DNA from: Wuchereria bancrofti
Taxonomy: Eukaryota; Nematoda; Chromadorea; Rhabditida; Onchocercidae
Length of the DNA: 64,000 nt
Reading direction: 5' to 3'
NCBI GenBank assembly: GCA_005281725.1
Contig: SSBO01000003.1
Span: 1,635,396 to 1,699,395, forward strand
Shown: positions 1 to 13,700 of the stretch, piece after piece
How the letters are laid out: each line of letters starts with the position of its first letter
Position numbering within the stretch: position 1 is the first letter of the stretch
Position numbers and translations under genes: made by a program
The notes under the pieces: generated by a model
What the model was told of the DNA's origin: nothing
What the model saw: only the letters and a program-made list of their open reading frames with translations
Databases searched by the model: none

Positions 1-1199
<1,199 letters not shown>

Positions 1200-2975
1200 A
1201 TTGTGGGAGGTATAAACAAATACCAGTGTCATGTTATACTACCTATAAAGCGTTTTTCTTTGAATTCATCATTTTGTATTGGAAAAGCACTTTTTTTTTG
1301 GAATTTTGTTTTTATATCGGCCTTATAATTTATGTTGTACTGCCTGCAAAGGTCTTGTATTTTTAATCTATTTTATAAATTAGTACCATTTACAAAGCAT
1401 GTTAAGTTAGGTAGTCATAGGTTTCAAGATAGATTTCATGATAGATCTTTTTTCTTTTGGTTGAAGATTTCCGTGCAATTCAGCTGGAATTGTTTAATTT
1501 TTTGAAAAAGAATCTATACCATTGGCTATACCACTGTGTTTTTCTTCATCCAAATTTTCTTTTTGAATTTGTAATTGCGAATAAACTGCTATAGCGTGGT
1601 ATATTAACTGGTTATATAAGGTTTGTAGCCTTAATTGTAAATTCAAAAAATCCAAATTTTGAAATTATTTAAATTTCCAGAACGATTTAGCAAAAATTCA
1701 TTGAAATATGAAGTAAGTTGAAAATATACATGTGCGAAAAAATGAGATTTTACGTAGGACTGAATAGAGAATGTGAACACTGCAGGTTTTGTTCTTTTTT
1801 TTTTAGACATGAACTGTATTTTAGATAATAACACTGCAGGAGGGAGTTTGCTATGAGATGTCTTTGAAGAAATTTTTGATATTACGATCATTCTTGTTGT
1901 TTTATCTGGGACAGTAAGTGGAAAATGATAGAAATATTATTTAAGCGTTCTGTTTGCTAAAGAAAGATAAAATGATGAGGAATTTCAAAACAAAAAAACA
2001 GGGGTGGAGAATTGCTTTGACAATTCAATACTATCATCAAATATATGATTGAAGGTTACAATAACCTGGAGGTGTTAAATTTATTGTGAATGAAATTATT
2101 TTTTAACTGAAATGCTGAGTTTTGTGACAGTCAATGATTTTGGCTAAGAAATTTTGTGAAAGATTTGGAAAATCATTGAAATTGTGGATAAGCCGAAAAG
2201 TGGATATTGAAATTGTGGATATTTTTAGATTTTTTTTTCCTTTAATTTTGACGTCAAATTAAGCAAACTCTATTAAGTAGTTAATTAGAACCGGTGTTTT
2301 CCTATCCTGATTTAAACAGGGGTATACTAAAGTTGTTATGGATTTCTTGAAGATACATTTTGAAGTCTGGAAATCTTCATGAGTCAAGTTTGAGCTTCAC
2401 AGAGACTGGAATATTAATGCTAAATTTCTAGCAAAGGATTTTGAAAATGCATACGAAGAAAAATTCCTTTTCAAGAAAAAGAAGTTAAGCTTAAACAGTA
2501 TTATGTTTCAAGTTTTTTTTTTCTTTTCCGTTCAATAAGATTCAAGTTTCTGACCTTTAAAACAATGGCAGTAGAAATTTTTTTCCACAGCGAGCACAAA
2601 ACAATTATATTTGGTCTTGAATATTTGAAGAAAGTAGTCGAGATGTCCGCTAAAATTATAACAGTATAACAGATTAAATAAGTGAGCGTGATTACGTTGC
2701 GTAAGAGAATTGTTACCGATTTTTACGGAGAATAAAATCAAACTTGAAATATTCAGGATCTCTAAACTCTAAACATAACTTATATAGTTTTTGAGTTAAG
2801 CCATTCCTTGTGGGATTTTTTAATCAGAACCTCAGAGCATGCTTCTATGTGAAATGTGTTCAACTGAAATACATTACTGCGCTAGAATTTTTATCACGCT
2901 TGAATTCATGACTTGTCGCGACAAGGATTTGAGTTTTTTATGATTTGCATAATTTTAATTGTCGGAAAGGGAAAT
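1200..2975. other. Intergenic region between PGM and the REXO1-like gene
   Basis: AT-rich sequence with only short open frames on either strand, none with recognisable content or plausible splice context. It should hold the PGM 3' UTR (candidate AATAAA at 1580-1585) and the promoter or trans-splice site of the next gene. No clear TTTCAG lies just before the ATG at 2976. Confidence 0.5.
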
Positions 2976-5900
2976 ATGATTGGTCGATCAGGATTATTTG
3001 CTGATATTATGTGCCCTTATGATGAGGACTGCACTCGACCGCACTGCCATTTTTGGCATTCTAAAGGTTTTCTTGTAATTTTATAGTTTTGTTATAGTTT
3101 AGTTTATCTTTTATTTGTAATTTATCTTGTCTTAAATATTTTTAAATTCAAACAATGCCTTCGTCAAAATTTATATTTTATTTATATATTATATATTTAA
3201 TTTCATAGCTTTTGTTTTGTAGTAGAGCTGATATCTGAAGGATATCTTGAGGCATATATATCTTTTAGACGACATATCACAGCAACAGCAACAGTATCCC
3301 GTAGCACTGATGTCAACAACAGTGCCTGAGCAACCATTTGTGGGCTATGTTGGTTATGTGGAGAGCCAAAAAACAGCCATTGAAACAACTGTGCCAATTT
3401 GCAATCAATCTATTTACGCTCCTCTTGATCCAGTCGTGTACACCCAGCCGCCATCAACATCAGGTGTACAACATTCCAGTGGTATGTTCTAATCTTACAG
3501 TTTTTTTTGCTTTAGATACTTCTATATCTATCCATTCATAAAGAAATCGATAATTGATAACACTAAAACATGTTCATCATGCTTAAAGTGAAACATTTCA
3601 TTCCTTTAGTTACTTATATTCCTACAAAAATCACTCCACGGCCGATATGTAAACGGATGCCTTCACCGGAAATCTCTAAACCAAAAATGCCAGTGGAATT
3701 ATCAGTGGATGACATACTGGATCCCGCTAATGATAAGTCAAGAATTTCTGTTGCTCCATCTGTTAATGGTTCAAATTTAATTGAAGTCAGTTTTTTTGTT
3801 GTTAAAAATATGATAATAAGGCCCTTCTAAAATTTCGGAAGTCAGACTCGTGATAATTTTCATTCTTCCAAAAGGTCATCTTTTATGATTTGTTTTAGTA
3901 TCCTAAGAAATAGTTCGCAGCTTATTTGCTGCTTCAGTATTTTGATCTAGGCTGTCAACCCATCTCAGAGCAGCTTTTTAATCAAACCATTTTAGAAAAT
4001 AGAGTATCTCTCTGGAGCTTTTTAGAATTTCTGAATTTTTCACATTTATCTTTGAACTTTTTGGAACTAATTTTAATAAAATTTTCCAGAACACTAAATT
4101 ATCTGAAATGAGCTTGAATGACTACGCAAAATCAGTGGCTGATATTGATACACGAATCGAAGAATTACAACGAAAAATCGAAATCGAACGCCAACAAAAG
4201 GAAAAAATAGTTCATGATATTAGAGCACTAGTTAAGCCACCAGCCTCAGTTAATTCAGATTCTTTAGCTGCAAGGAAACACTCAGTTAGTTGCCACATAA
4301 TCTTTGTTTAACTTACCCAGTTAATATGATATATCTTTCAGATAAAATGAATTCTTTCTAGTACAATATTATGCTTTTATGAAATGTATCGCACTTCAAG
4401 TTTTTTTGAACGGATTAAGGGAAATGGAAAGAGTGATGCATCAAAAACAGGATGATAGATTTGTAGAGCATGCAATACATCTAATACATGAATTGTTTTG
4501 CTTCTGTTTTTGTATTGAATTTCAAGGCAATGTCGATTTCTTCATCCCCTGATTCTTCTGTTCAAAATATATCTTTCAGCTTGGAATACTGAAACGGTTC
4601 ATTTAGGGCTCGAAGTCGAAATCGAAACTAACTTATACAGGTGGTTATACGCCGACACCAATCGCTTTACTGAAGTCAGTGGAAAAAGCCAAAATTGAAG
4701 CTGAACAAAAGAAAAAATCAGGAATTGAGGAGAACGATAATGAAAAAGATGTGGCGAACTTGAAGAACAAAGCAAAGGGAGGAAAAATAAAAGACAAGAG
4801 CAAAAATGTAAAAGTGAAAAAAGTTGAGAATGTAGAAGGAAGTAAACGACAGTCAACTAAAGGAAAATCGCAATCAGTAGCAAAAAAGAAACTTAACGAA
4901 CAGCTTTCTATTGAAGATCTTTTCGAAACCGATGTACGTTTATTCATATTTGCTCTTTATTTACTTTCTTTACTGCTGCTGGACCCGACCAGATGCCCTA
5001 TGGTACGGAATTGTTCAATGTTGGGATATGGCAATTCATTTTCTATGATTTTTCAAACAAATCTTAAAGATATTATCATTATTGGTTCAGTTATCTACAG
5101 TTTTGTCGGCTGATTTGATTCCTAAACCCTTGAAAAGTTCTCATTTCTTCAAAGATTCAATTTGCTAACGTGGGCGTTAGTTTCGGTTTAGGTGCCAGCT
5201 GCAAAAAAGCGAAAGCATATTGGTGATGATCTGAAATCAAAAGCAAGCAGCCTACCTGAGAAAGTAGAAAAGCAAAAAGAAATGCAAATTAATATGGAAG
5301 AGGCAAAGCGAATAGCGCACAGTAGTATGCAGGTATTTATTACTTGGGTTATTTTGTGTAGTTATAATTTTCTTCGAATTTTATTGCTAATTGTTAAGTA
5401 TTTACTCTTGCTTATTTACTATTACATATATTGAAGATAAATATGATTCATTATTTCAGTCGACTGCACAAATATGTTTAACAGCAACCAAAGTCCGTGC
5501 ACCTACAATGGCTCAGCAACTGATGAATCGTTATCAGAAGTTGCAGAAAGAAAAGGAGGAATTGTTAAGGAAGTAAAATTTTAAAAAATATCTATTGGAT
5601 GTAGGATAACGATAATTAGCTGATCGCTTGAATTTTACTTTTTAGCATGAAACTCAAAAAAGAAATAAAAGCGAAGAAAATTATAACAGCTGAAGAAAAG
5701 CATGATTATAAGTCGGGTGCAGTAGCTGCAACGGTTGGCAAAGGCGAAAAACGAATGGCACATACGCCAAAAGTATGCTCTTTGATATTATCCTTTCACT
5801 GTAATATTTACCGGTAATGGAGCATTCGTAAAAGGCAGGGCAGTATATTAATTTCGATGAATTCCGATTCTTTGATTTAAGCTTGTAAGAAGAAGAGAGT

Positions 5901-8900
5901 CAAGTAGTAGTATGATTCTTTTTGTCATTGTCATTCCAGCTTTACAATAGGATATTTGAACTTGTTTTTACCAATGAGTTATCGCTGCATTAGTGTCATG
6001 CTGAATTTATAATATAAATACATGATGGAGTGGAAGATTTTTTCTTTTCTTTAATAAAGTAAGAGCTTTCTTTTGTTTTTGATATACTGATTTGATATTG
6101 ACTTTTGTGATCTCTTCAGGTATCAAAATCCACGAAAATAAATTTAATACCATTGGATCCATACTCGTGTGGTAAAGTCCCATATGCTTTACGTGCTCGT
6201 TATTTGAATTTATTTTACATCGAGTGTCAAAAATTTTGCGGTTCGACAAATGATGCCGTTACTCAGGTTAGTAGTGATCTTTGAGATAAAATAGCCATTT
6301 ACATATATTTTTAGATAAAATAAAAAGCACATTTACTTTTCGGCTTCCAACTAGGGAATAGATTGGCTTCTATTACTCCTTTTGTTTCTGTTATTCATGC
6401 AGTTTTTTAAAACTAGTAAAAATTTAGGCTCAACATGAAGAAAAAGCAATAAAAGACCGAGCTGTGACAAAAGGCGGTTATACAAGTGCTGCAGTGAATG
6501 TTCTTCGACGTTTACGAGATGTTAATTCACCGCAAGTTGCAGGTTATTTTCATATCTTTTTTTCTGTTCGAATTGTGTTGTCATGTTCCTTCAGTTTTGA
6601 GATATTGATATTTCTGCAATAGATAAGTAATGGGAATAAGTTGTGCGGATAGACTAATCTTTCAGGTGTTTGGAAAAACATTATCGTTCAATACGACATA
6701 TTATGCTACTTTTGTATGACTTATCGAAAGTTAAGTACTGCAAAAATACATTAATTTTACGGATTGCGAAATAATCTAATTTCCTTGCATAATCCATTTT
6801 AATCATAATTCCAATAGGACTTATTTCTACCACTTCACTCTGTTGTGGAACTCTTAACAAAATTATAAATAATTCTGTCATGTTGAATGCCTAGTAGTGT
6901 ACTCGAAACTTTCACACTTTCACACTTGTTAGAAGTCTCCAATCAGAAATGTTTCTGGTGAACCCACTGTGTTCTACTGAGGCGCAATACTCTCAACATT
7001 TACGCTGTTTATGTACTGTTGTGTTGAATACAAACTATTTTCGTCCTTTAAATTAAGTCAAATTAAGTTTTATTTTTATTTTTTATTTCGTAACTAAATT
7101 TCTCTTTGAAAGATTGAGTTAAATATTAACACAACATTTTATATCCTTGCACCATTAATTTTTTAAGATTCCTCACTGAATAACATATTTGTTTTATAGT
7201 ATTAAAATCTGTGTCACATTCGGCTATCCTAGCTGGTCGTCATTACGGTTCCATCACAGTTGGCCAAAAAAAGTATTCAGCTCCGGGGAAGCAATTCGTC
7301 AACGAAAGGTTAAGATTATGCACTAGAAGTTTTTGTCATAAATGGATGTGAGAATATTTCGACTCCGTCTTGTCATTTGCAGTCAAATAGATTAAAATGG
7401 GAAACGTGTGATACAGCAATGTTTGTTAAAGTGGGATGGATTTTAGTGAAGTTTAACACTTATATGTCTTATCTGATAAGGTAATTACTTTGCAGTGAAT
7501 TCTACGCATTGCTGCTTTCGAAGTTTGTTTTGGACGAGCAGAAATTGGAACAAAATGGTTTCCCCTTATGGGAAGGTCCTGATAAAAAAAGAGTGAAGAT
7601 TAAAATATCCGAATTAGATAGTAAAAAGAAATTATTTGTAGAGGAAAATGGCAAGTTTTCATTCTTTTTGCAATTGTTTTATAGTTTCCTGTACTTTTAC
7701 GGTTTATTTTTAGTCAAGTTCTTAACTTAATTTATCTGATTCCTTTTATTAAAAATACTGCTGTTTTCAGATCTCAAAAGAATATGTTGTCGTTGTGGCA
7801 CTGAATTTTCTCTTACACCGAAAGGTGAATATACTGCACTGAAGCAGTGTGTATACCACTGGGGAAAGGCTTTCAAAACAAAAAGTTCGTCTAATTACGT
7901 ACTTTTTATTAGATAATAACTGTCAGGTAGATTTCAGTAAAGGAAATTGGTCTCTAGTTGTCATTTTCATTGGGAAATATAATTTGTTCTGTTGTATCTT
8001 TCAATATTTTTATTATTGGTTATAATCATTCTACATTATTATTAGCTCGTGGACTATGGGAGTCTCGATATAATTGTTGTCAGTCGGACCTTAATGTAGC
8101 AGGATGTTGTGTAGCTGATTGTCATGTCACTGATACCGCTCCCAAATCAGTGTTGGAAACCTATCGAGAGGTAAATTTCAGGTTTTTGAGGCTACCACTC
8201 TGTTGTATAGTTTCACCACTGATTTCAATCACTTCTTTGCTAAATTTTCTTTCCATCATAGTCTTAAGTCAAGAATATCTTGGGAAACTTTCCTGTATCC
8301 TGTTATATTATAATCTCACTATTTCGTATGAAAGAATCATGCTGCAATCACTGTTAGCAACGATTTATGTAATTTCTGCAGACACCACCACCATCGGGAC
8401 CAAAAGATGAACGAAGCAAGAAAGTATATGCATTTGATTGTGAAATGGTGTATACAGCCTGGGGCACCAGTTTAGCACGAATATCAGTAGTGGATGTGAA
8501 TGATAAGTTGGTTATGGATGTTACCGTGCGTCCACAATATGAAGTACGTGATTGCAATACGCGATTTAGCGGTTTGACGATAGATCAAATTGAAGGAGCG
8601 GAACTTGACCTGGAACAGGTAGATGCTTTCTTGTTCTTTTACAAAACAATTGGCATAGCAGGAAGATTAGTCATGTTTATTATGATGGATAATATTATGA
8701 TGTTGTGTGCTGCAAAAAAATGGATGTATAGTAGGATAGGAGGAGTTTAGCTATAACTTGGTACTATTTAACTCTCATTTTTTGGTACTTCTCGGGATGA
8801 AATGCTGTTTCATATCTATCAAATATATATCTCGATACCACTCTGCTGTATAGTTTCACCACTGATTTCAATCACTTCTTTGCTAAATTTTCTTTCCGTC

Positions 8901-9566
8901 ATAGTCTTAAGTCAAGAATATCTTGGAAAACTTTAGAGTGATCTTTAAAAAAATCTGCTTATTCTTTTGTTCTGTTCATTTGTGGAAAAGCTGATTCATT
9001 CAAAAATGGTAACTTATTGTAGACTCAGAAGCGGTTTTTCGAACTGGTGAATTCTGAGACGATTCTAATTGGACATAGTCTTGAAAGTGACTTAAAAGCA
9101 ATGCGTCTAGTCCATCATCGAGTAGTGGACACATCGGTTGTATTTCCACATAGACTAGGACTACCCTACAAACGTGCTTTGAAAACAATTGCTTCAGAAA
9201 TACTGCAGCTTATCATTCAAGAAGATAGTAAGCCATTTTATTTTAAATTTCATTTTATGAACTATAGAAAGTTATGTTTTCAACACAGTCTAATTTGCAT
9301 TTCTGTGATATCTGGAAAAAAAAATTTCAAAGATTCAATTGATACTTGATTTTCTAGCTTTTCCGGTCTGGTCAACTTATTTAAACTTTTAAGGAATATC
9401 TTCTTTTATCTTCTTTCTATTGAGATTTGTTTGTCCAGTTTCATTACTTTAAATTTGCGTTATTTATGAAGCCAGCGAAACTCTAATTTCAGTTGATGGA
9501 CATGACTCAAAAGAAGATGCAAGTACTTGCATGAGGTTAATGTTACATAAGGTTGTGCACAATTAA
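2976..9566 (+). CDS. REXO1: REXO1-like RNA exonuclease (DEDDh family), complete multi-exon gene
   Basis: Predicted nuclear 3'-5' RNA exonuclease of the REXO1/Rex1 family, which trims stable RNAs. Exons: 2976-3066, 3269-3481, 3610-3785, 4090-4284 (or 4288), 4641 (or 4676)-4933, 5192-5332, 5460-5572, 5646-5772, 6120-6266, 6428-6542, 7200-7308, 7496-7650, 7771-7884, 8046-8170, 8382-8618, 9023-9227, 9493-9566; about 865-877 aa. The N-terminus CPYDEDCTRPHCHFWH is the CCCH-like motif found at the start of REXO1. A Q-rich/linker part, a coiled coil and a Lys-rich segment follow. A Cys/His cluster (CCRCG...CVYHWGK...CC...GCC...CHV) precedes the nuclease domain. Catalytic motifs are visible: FDCEM (ExoI), GHSLESDLKA (ExoII), and GHDSKEDA (ExoIII His and Asp). 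Human REXO1 is longer, mainly in its middle. Oddities: one GC-AG intron and a duplicated segment in two introns. Confidence 0.93.
7651..7770 (+). other. GC-AG intron in the REXO1-like gene
   Basis: The donor here reads ATG|GCAAGT. A GC donor at 7651 leaves the frame in phase 1, which joins exactly to the exon at 7771 and gives D-L-K-R-I-C-C-R-C-G-T-E-F, matching the conserved REXO1 cysteine cluster. The nearby GT (GTTTTC at 7655) ends in the wrong phase. Confidence 0.7.
8193..8291 (+). repeat. 99-bp intronic duplication, copy 1
   Basis: Lies in the intron after the exon ending at 8170. It matches 8836-8934 over 99 bp with about three substitutions and no gaps seen by eye. It begins TACCACTCTGTTGTATAG and ends in GGGAAACTTT. 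Confidence 0.9.
8836..8934 (+). repeat. 99-bp intronic duplication, copy 2
   Basis: Second copy of the segment at 8193-8291, located in the next intron of the same gene (8619-9022). The 237-bp exon between the copies is single. Confidence 0.9.
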
Positions 9567-10721
9567 CCATGTTTAATGTCGCGTTTTCTCTTGTAGCATA
9601 ATGTTAACCTTTTTTGAAACGGGTTTGTTTGTAAAAAGCTTAAATCTTAAGTATTTTATCCAGTAACTTACTTAATCTTAAGTATTTTATCCAGTAACTT
9701 ACTTAATTTTAAGTATTTTATCCAGTAACTTATTTCATTTCTTGAGCTTTATGTATATGTAATTTGTAGGTCATGTTTTGCATTTACTTCTTCGTAGTTC
9801 ATGCTTTAATTAGTTGTTGGTTATTTACTTCTGTACATTTCTTTTTTCACTATGTCTAATGTTCTGTTCTTTTCTTCCTTTTATTTCTCTTTATATCAAA
9901 AATTAATGGATTCAGCTATATCATTTGTGATTCAGCACAAGGAATTTTTGTGCTTGAAAATCATTATAATATAAGCGACCTTCCTTTACGAAGAAATTCG
10001 ATATTTTTAATTGCAATTTAAAATCATTTACTTCCTACAATCATTGAATGATAGTGATAAATTAAAACAGCACAGCCGAAAAAAAAAGTTAAAAATATTA
10101 ATATTCATTGTGTAATCTTCCTAGTGTGATTCGTTCTCATACGCAGAGTTTATCTGTATCAGAACATATGGCGACAGATGTGTCACAATGATTTCTATAC
10201 AAAGTTATGAATTTTTTGCCATTTGACTTATGGAAACACTCGGTGTTTGCTCTTATGTTGTTATATTGTAAATAAATCTCTGTTAATGTGCGTTCCTTTT
10301 TTTTTATTGTCCCAACAATATGCTCTTTATATTTATTTGAACAAGTTATATTAAATGAAGCAGAAGTTTTCTCACTGTGTCACCTATTAGTTAGGAATGA
10401 CAGCTGTGGAAAAGTCATAAGGTTGGAAATAATGAGTCTGTTGTCTATGTGATTTTAATATTGAAAAGAAAAATTAGTAATTATAAACTTAATAAAGAAG
10501 CACATAGTTTCAGAACAATAAGTAAACGAAATACATGTTTTAACATAATGATAGTAAGATAACTAACTGTTAGCAAAAAGTAAACAAAAGGAAACAAGCG
10601 TTCAGTTAAATTTGCTTCGGTTCGATAACTTTGAACTTGTGACATGAAATGCTTCCACATTCCGTTTAGAAAGAATTTTGAATTTAGGTGCGAATAGCAT
10701 TGATGAATTATTGAAATAGAT
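9567..10721. other. Spacer between the REXO1-like and AGK genes
   Basis: Contains the 31-bp tandem repeat and otherwise AT-rich sequence without convincing coding content. A possible trans-splice or 5' UTR acceptor (AATTTTGAATTTAG, ending 10687) lies 34 bp before the AGK start codon. Confidence 0.5.
9646..9738. repeat. 31-bp tandem repeat, three copies
   Basis: Unit CTTAAGTATTTTATCCAGTA followed by ACTTACTTAAT, at 9646-9676, 9677-9707 and 9708-9738. The third copy has diverged slightly at both ends. It lies about 80 bp downstream of the REXO1-like stop codon, in the 3' UTR or spacer. Confidence 0.9.
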
Positions 10722-13700
10722 ATGAAGCTTACAAGTATACCGAGGAAACTTTGGGAACACAAGAAAAAGTCGGCGTTTGCATCTCTTATTGCTTACTTCA
10801 CAGGATGGAAGATATACAACTGGAAAAGGTTGACCAATTTTGTTTATTATTTTGCTATTTTAAATTTTAACGAATGTTAAAATTTTAGAATTAGTGTTGG
10901 AATTATACAAACTATGTTGGGACGCAATGAAATTTGTGATGACATATTTTTGTTAAGTAAGGAAGAGTTTTTTGAAGCTTTGTTTATTTTCTTATACAAA
11001 TCATTGCAATTCTATATTTATCTATGATTTGGTGTGAAAATTTGTCGTTTTAGAGACTGTGATATACGAGCCATATACGCTCGAGAAGCGAAACAATTTG
11101 GCGATGCACCGTTGGATTTAACAGAACGTTTACGACGTGTCACTGTTTTGGTAGATAAAACCTGTGCGGGTGCTTTTGACAGTTTCGAAAAAAATGCTTT
11201 GCCATTACTTAATTTAGCTGGTCTACAAGTGGATATAATCAAGGTTAGCTTTTTAATTTTAAAAGCTTATATGAAAGCAGTGATATTACAATGCCGATCT
11301 TTATTTTATTTCCAACCATTAAGCCACTTCCAGAATTATTGCGTATTAAATTTTAAGGTTCATTAGTTGTAATTGCACTGTTGTAGCCTAATGATATTTC
11401 TGAGTTCAAAAGTATTGCGGAACATATTGATACGACAGATTGTGATGCTCTATATATTATTGGTGGAGATAATGCTTTAAGCACTGTTCTAACTGCAGTG
11501 TGTCGTCAAGAGAATAATTCACCGCTACCCATTGGTGTTTTTCCAGGTGGTTCTGACAATCGTTCATTAATCGGTTTAGTACCTGATGTATTTGGTTAGT
11601 TTTCGATCATTTTTTTTTCCTCGGTAAAAGAGTCAATGTTTGAATTGTTGAAATTGGGAGTGGTCCGCATCCTTATGGCATAGACATATTCCTGAATGTT
11701 ATGACGGTGTTATATATACGACTTATTTTTGTGAGCAGAAATTCCTTACATATCGTAAACAGCGTTATTAAAGAAAGTATATTTAATGAAAGTAAGAAAA
11801 AAGCTTATATACTGTTTAATAAATTACATGCAGAATACTTAAGGTAATTTGTAGGAAAATAAAAGGGTAAAAAGATACTACATCTACCCATACTTATTGG
11901 ACCAGTTAGGAAATTGGAGTGAGAACAGAAATAATAGGAAGATTAGATTGGTTAAGCAAAGTAATGAGTAACGATGATAGAGGCAGTCATCATATAATTT
12001 TCAGCAGTTCAAAATGATATTCGTCCATGCTGTGAAAGTGCTATGGCTCTTATCGAAGAGCAGACTCGACCCATTTATTTGTCAAGCATAAAATTTGTAA
12101 GTTTTTGTCACTGAACATTTCTTGTTTGATTTTTATTCATAAAAGTGTTATACTGTGACAGTGAATGAATAAATTGGATCGGCTGGAATAAGATTTGAAA
12201 CGAATTTTATGAAGTTTATTGTCGATGTTTTTAAACCTGCATTTTAAGTGTGGAAATATAATGCTGAATTACGCACACGAAAAAAAAAGAATATGGAACT
12301 TCTGTTTGTTTCTATCATTTAATCCAGTTTAATATTCTATAAATTATCATTGAAGGAGAACTCAGAAAGCAGCACAAATGAAGGAAAACCGGTTTACGGT
12401 GTATCGGGTCTGTATGCTGGCTGGTACGATAGGGTTGAAGCAGACAAAAATAAACTATGGTACTGGGGTGCATTAAAACGTTGGATTGCTTATATCACAG
12501 CTTATTTGCGATCTTTAAAGGTTCAGTCCTATTTAGCTCCAATTTACCAGAACTATATTGATTTTTTAATTGATTCGGTTCTAAACTTCGGGTATCTTTA
12601 TCGAAAAGAATCTTCAGTTATTAAAGAAATTTTTATCATTCTTCATATCTGTTATTGTTCTGTCCCCCGAGGAAACATTCATGCTACCGAATTGACATAA
12701 AATTTTCTTTTTTAGCAATATCCAGAAATAGAATTTAATATCATTTATGAAGAATATTGTGCCGGTTGCTCTAAATGTCGGTCATCACAATCTATAACTG
12801 AAAAAACAAATCAGACGAATAAGCGATGGTGGCATTATATTACTGGTTCGCGTAATTATATTGGTGTGGTAAGTTTTCGGGAAATTATATTTTCTAAAAT
12901 TTTAAACTAGTATTCCGTCCTTAAATTCCTTAAAGTCCTTAATTCCTTAAATGAATCCCTTAAATTAATAGTTTTGGAAAACTGAAGATTCTAGAGTCAA
13001 TAATTAAGATATATTTAGAGCGTAACACTGCTGATAGTGTTGATATTCGTTGGTTAAGATGGCCTAGATGAAGCGATGAGATTTACTCATGTATGCAATA
13101 ATAAATGTATTAAAATTCCGTGAGGTTATGAGATTACTCTGTACCAGCAATGGTGAGTTATCGGTTATCGTTGCTGAAGATGAAACACGCTTGAAATTAA
13201 TAAGTTTGAGATAAACTGACATGATTGCTTGAAATTTAAAGTATTGTAGAACTTTGGCACTATGAATATGACAGTCTTAAGAATACAAAATCATTATAGA
13301 ACGATATAAAACCGGGAAAGGACTACTCAGTAGTACAGAATGAGAATTGTGGAAAAACTAGAGAAATGAAAATCAAAGCGATCGATATAGCATTTGAGAA
13401 TTTCCAAGATCAGGTAAATTTGTTTGTATGTCCGTCCGATTAGAAATCGAAACTCGATTAATCTAATGATGACGATAAATTGCATCATTGAATTATATCA
13501 GTGTGCGGATTTGATGCAGTTTTATGCTAAGCTCTGTTCCTTGCAGTTAGCTGATTCGAGAAATATCCGAATCTTTCGTATAAGTTAAGGTCTTTTACGT
13601 ACATAATGACATTTTGTCAAAAACTGTGAAAAAAGTAATCTGTAACCTCTGTCATATGCTAAGAATGTTTATATAAGTATAGAGGGGGGAAGGGTGGTGG

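Noticed and set aside
4599..4947. Two minus-strand ORFs of 85 and 100 codons
   Set aside because: They lie opposite the Lys/Glu-rich exon of the REXO1-like gene; Phe/Ser/Leu-rich shadows of AAA/GAA codons.
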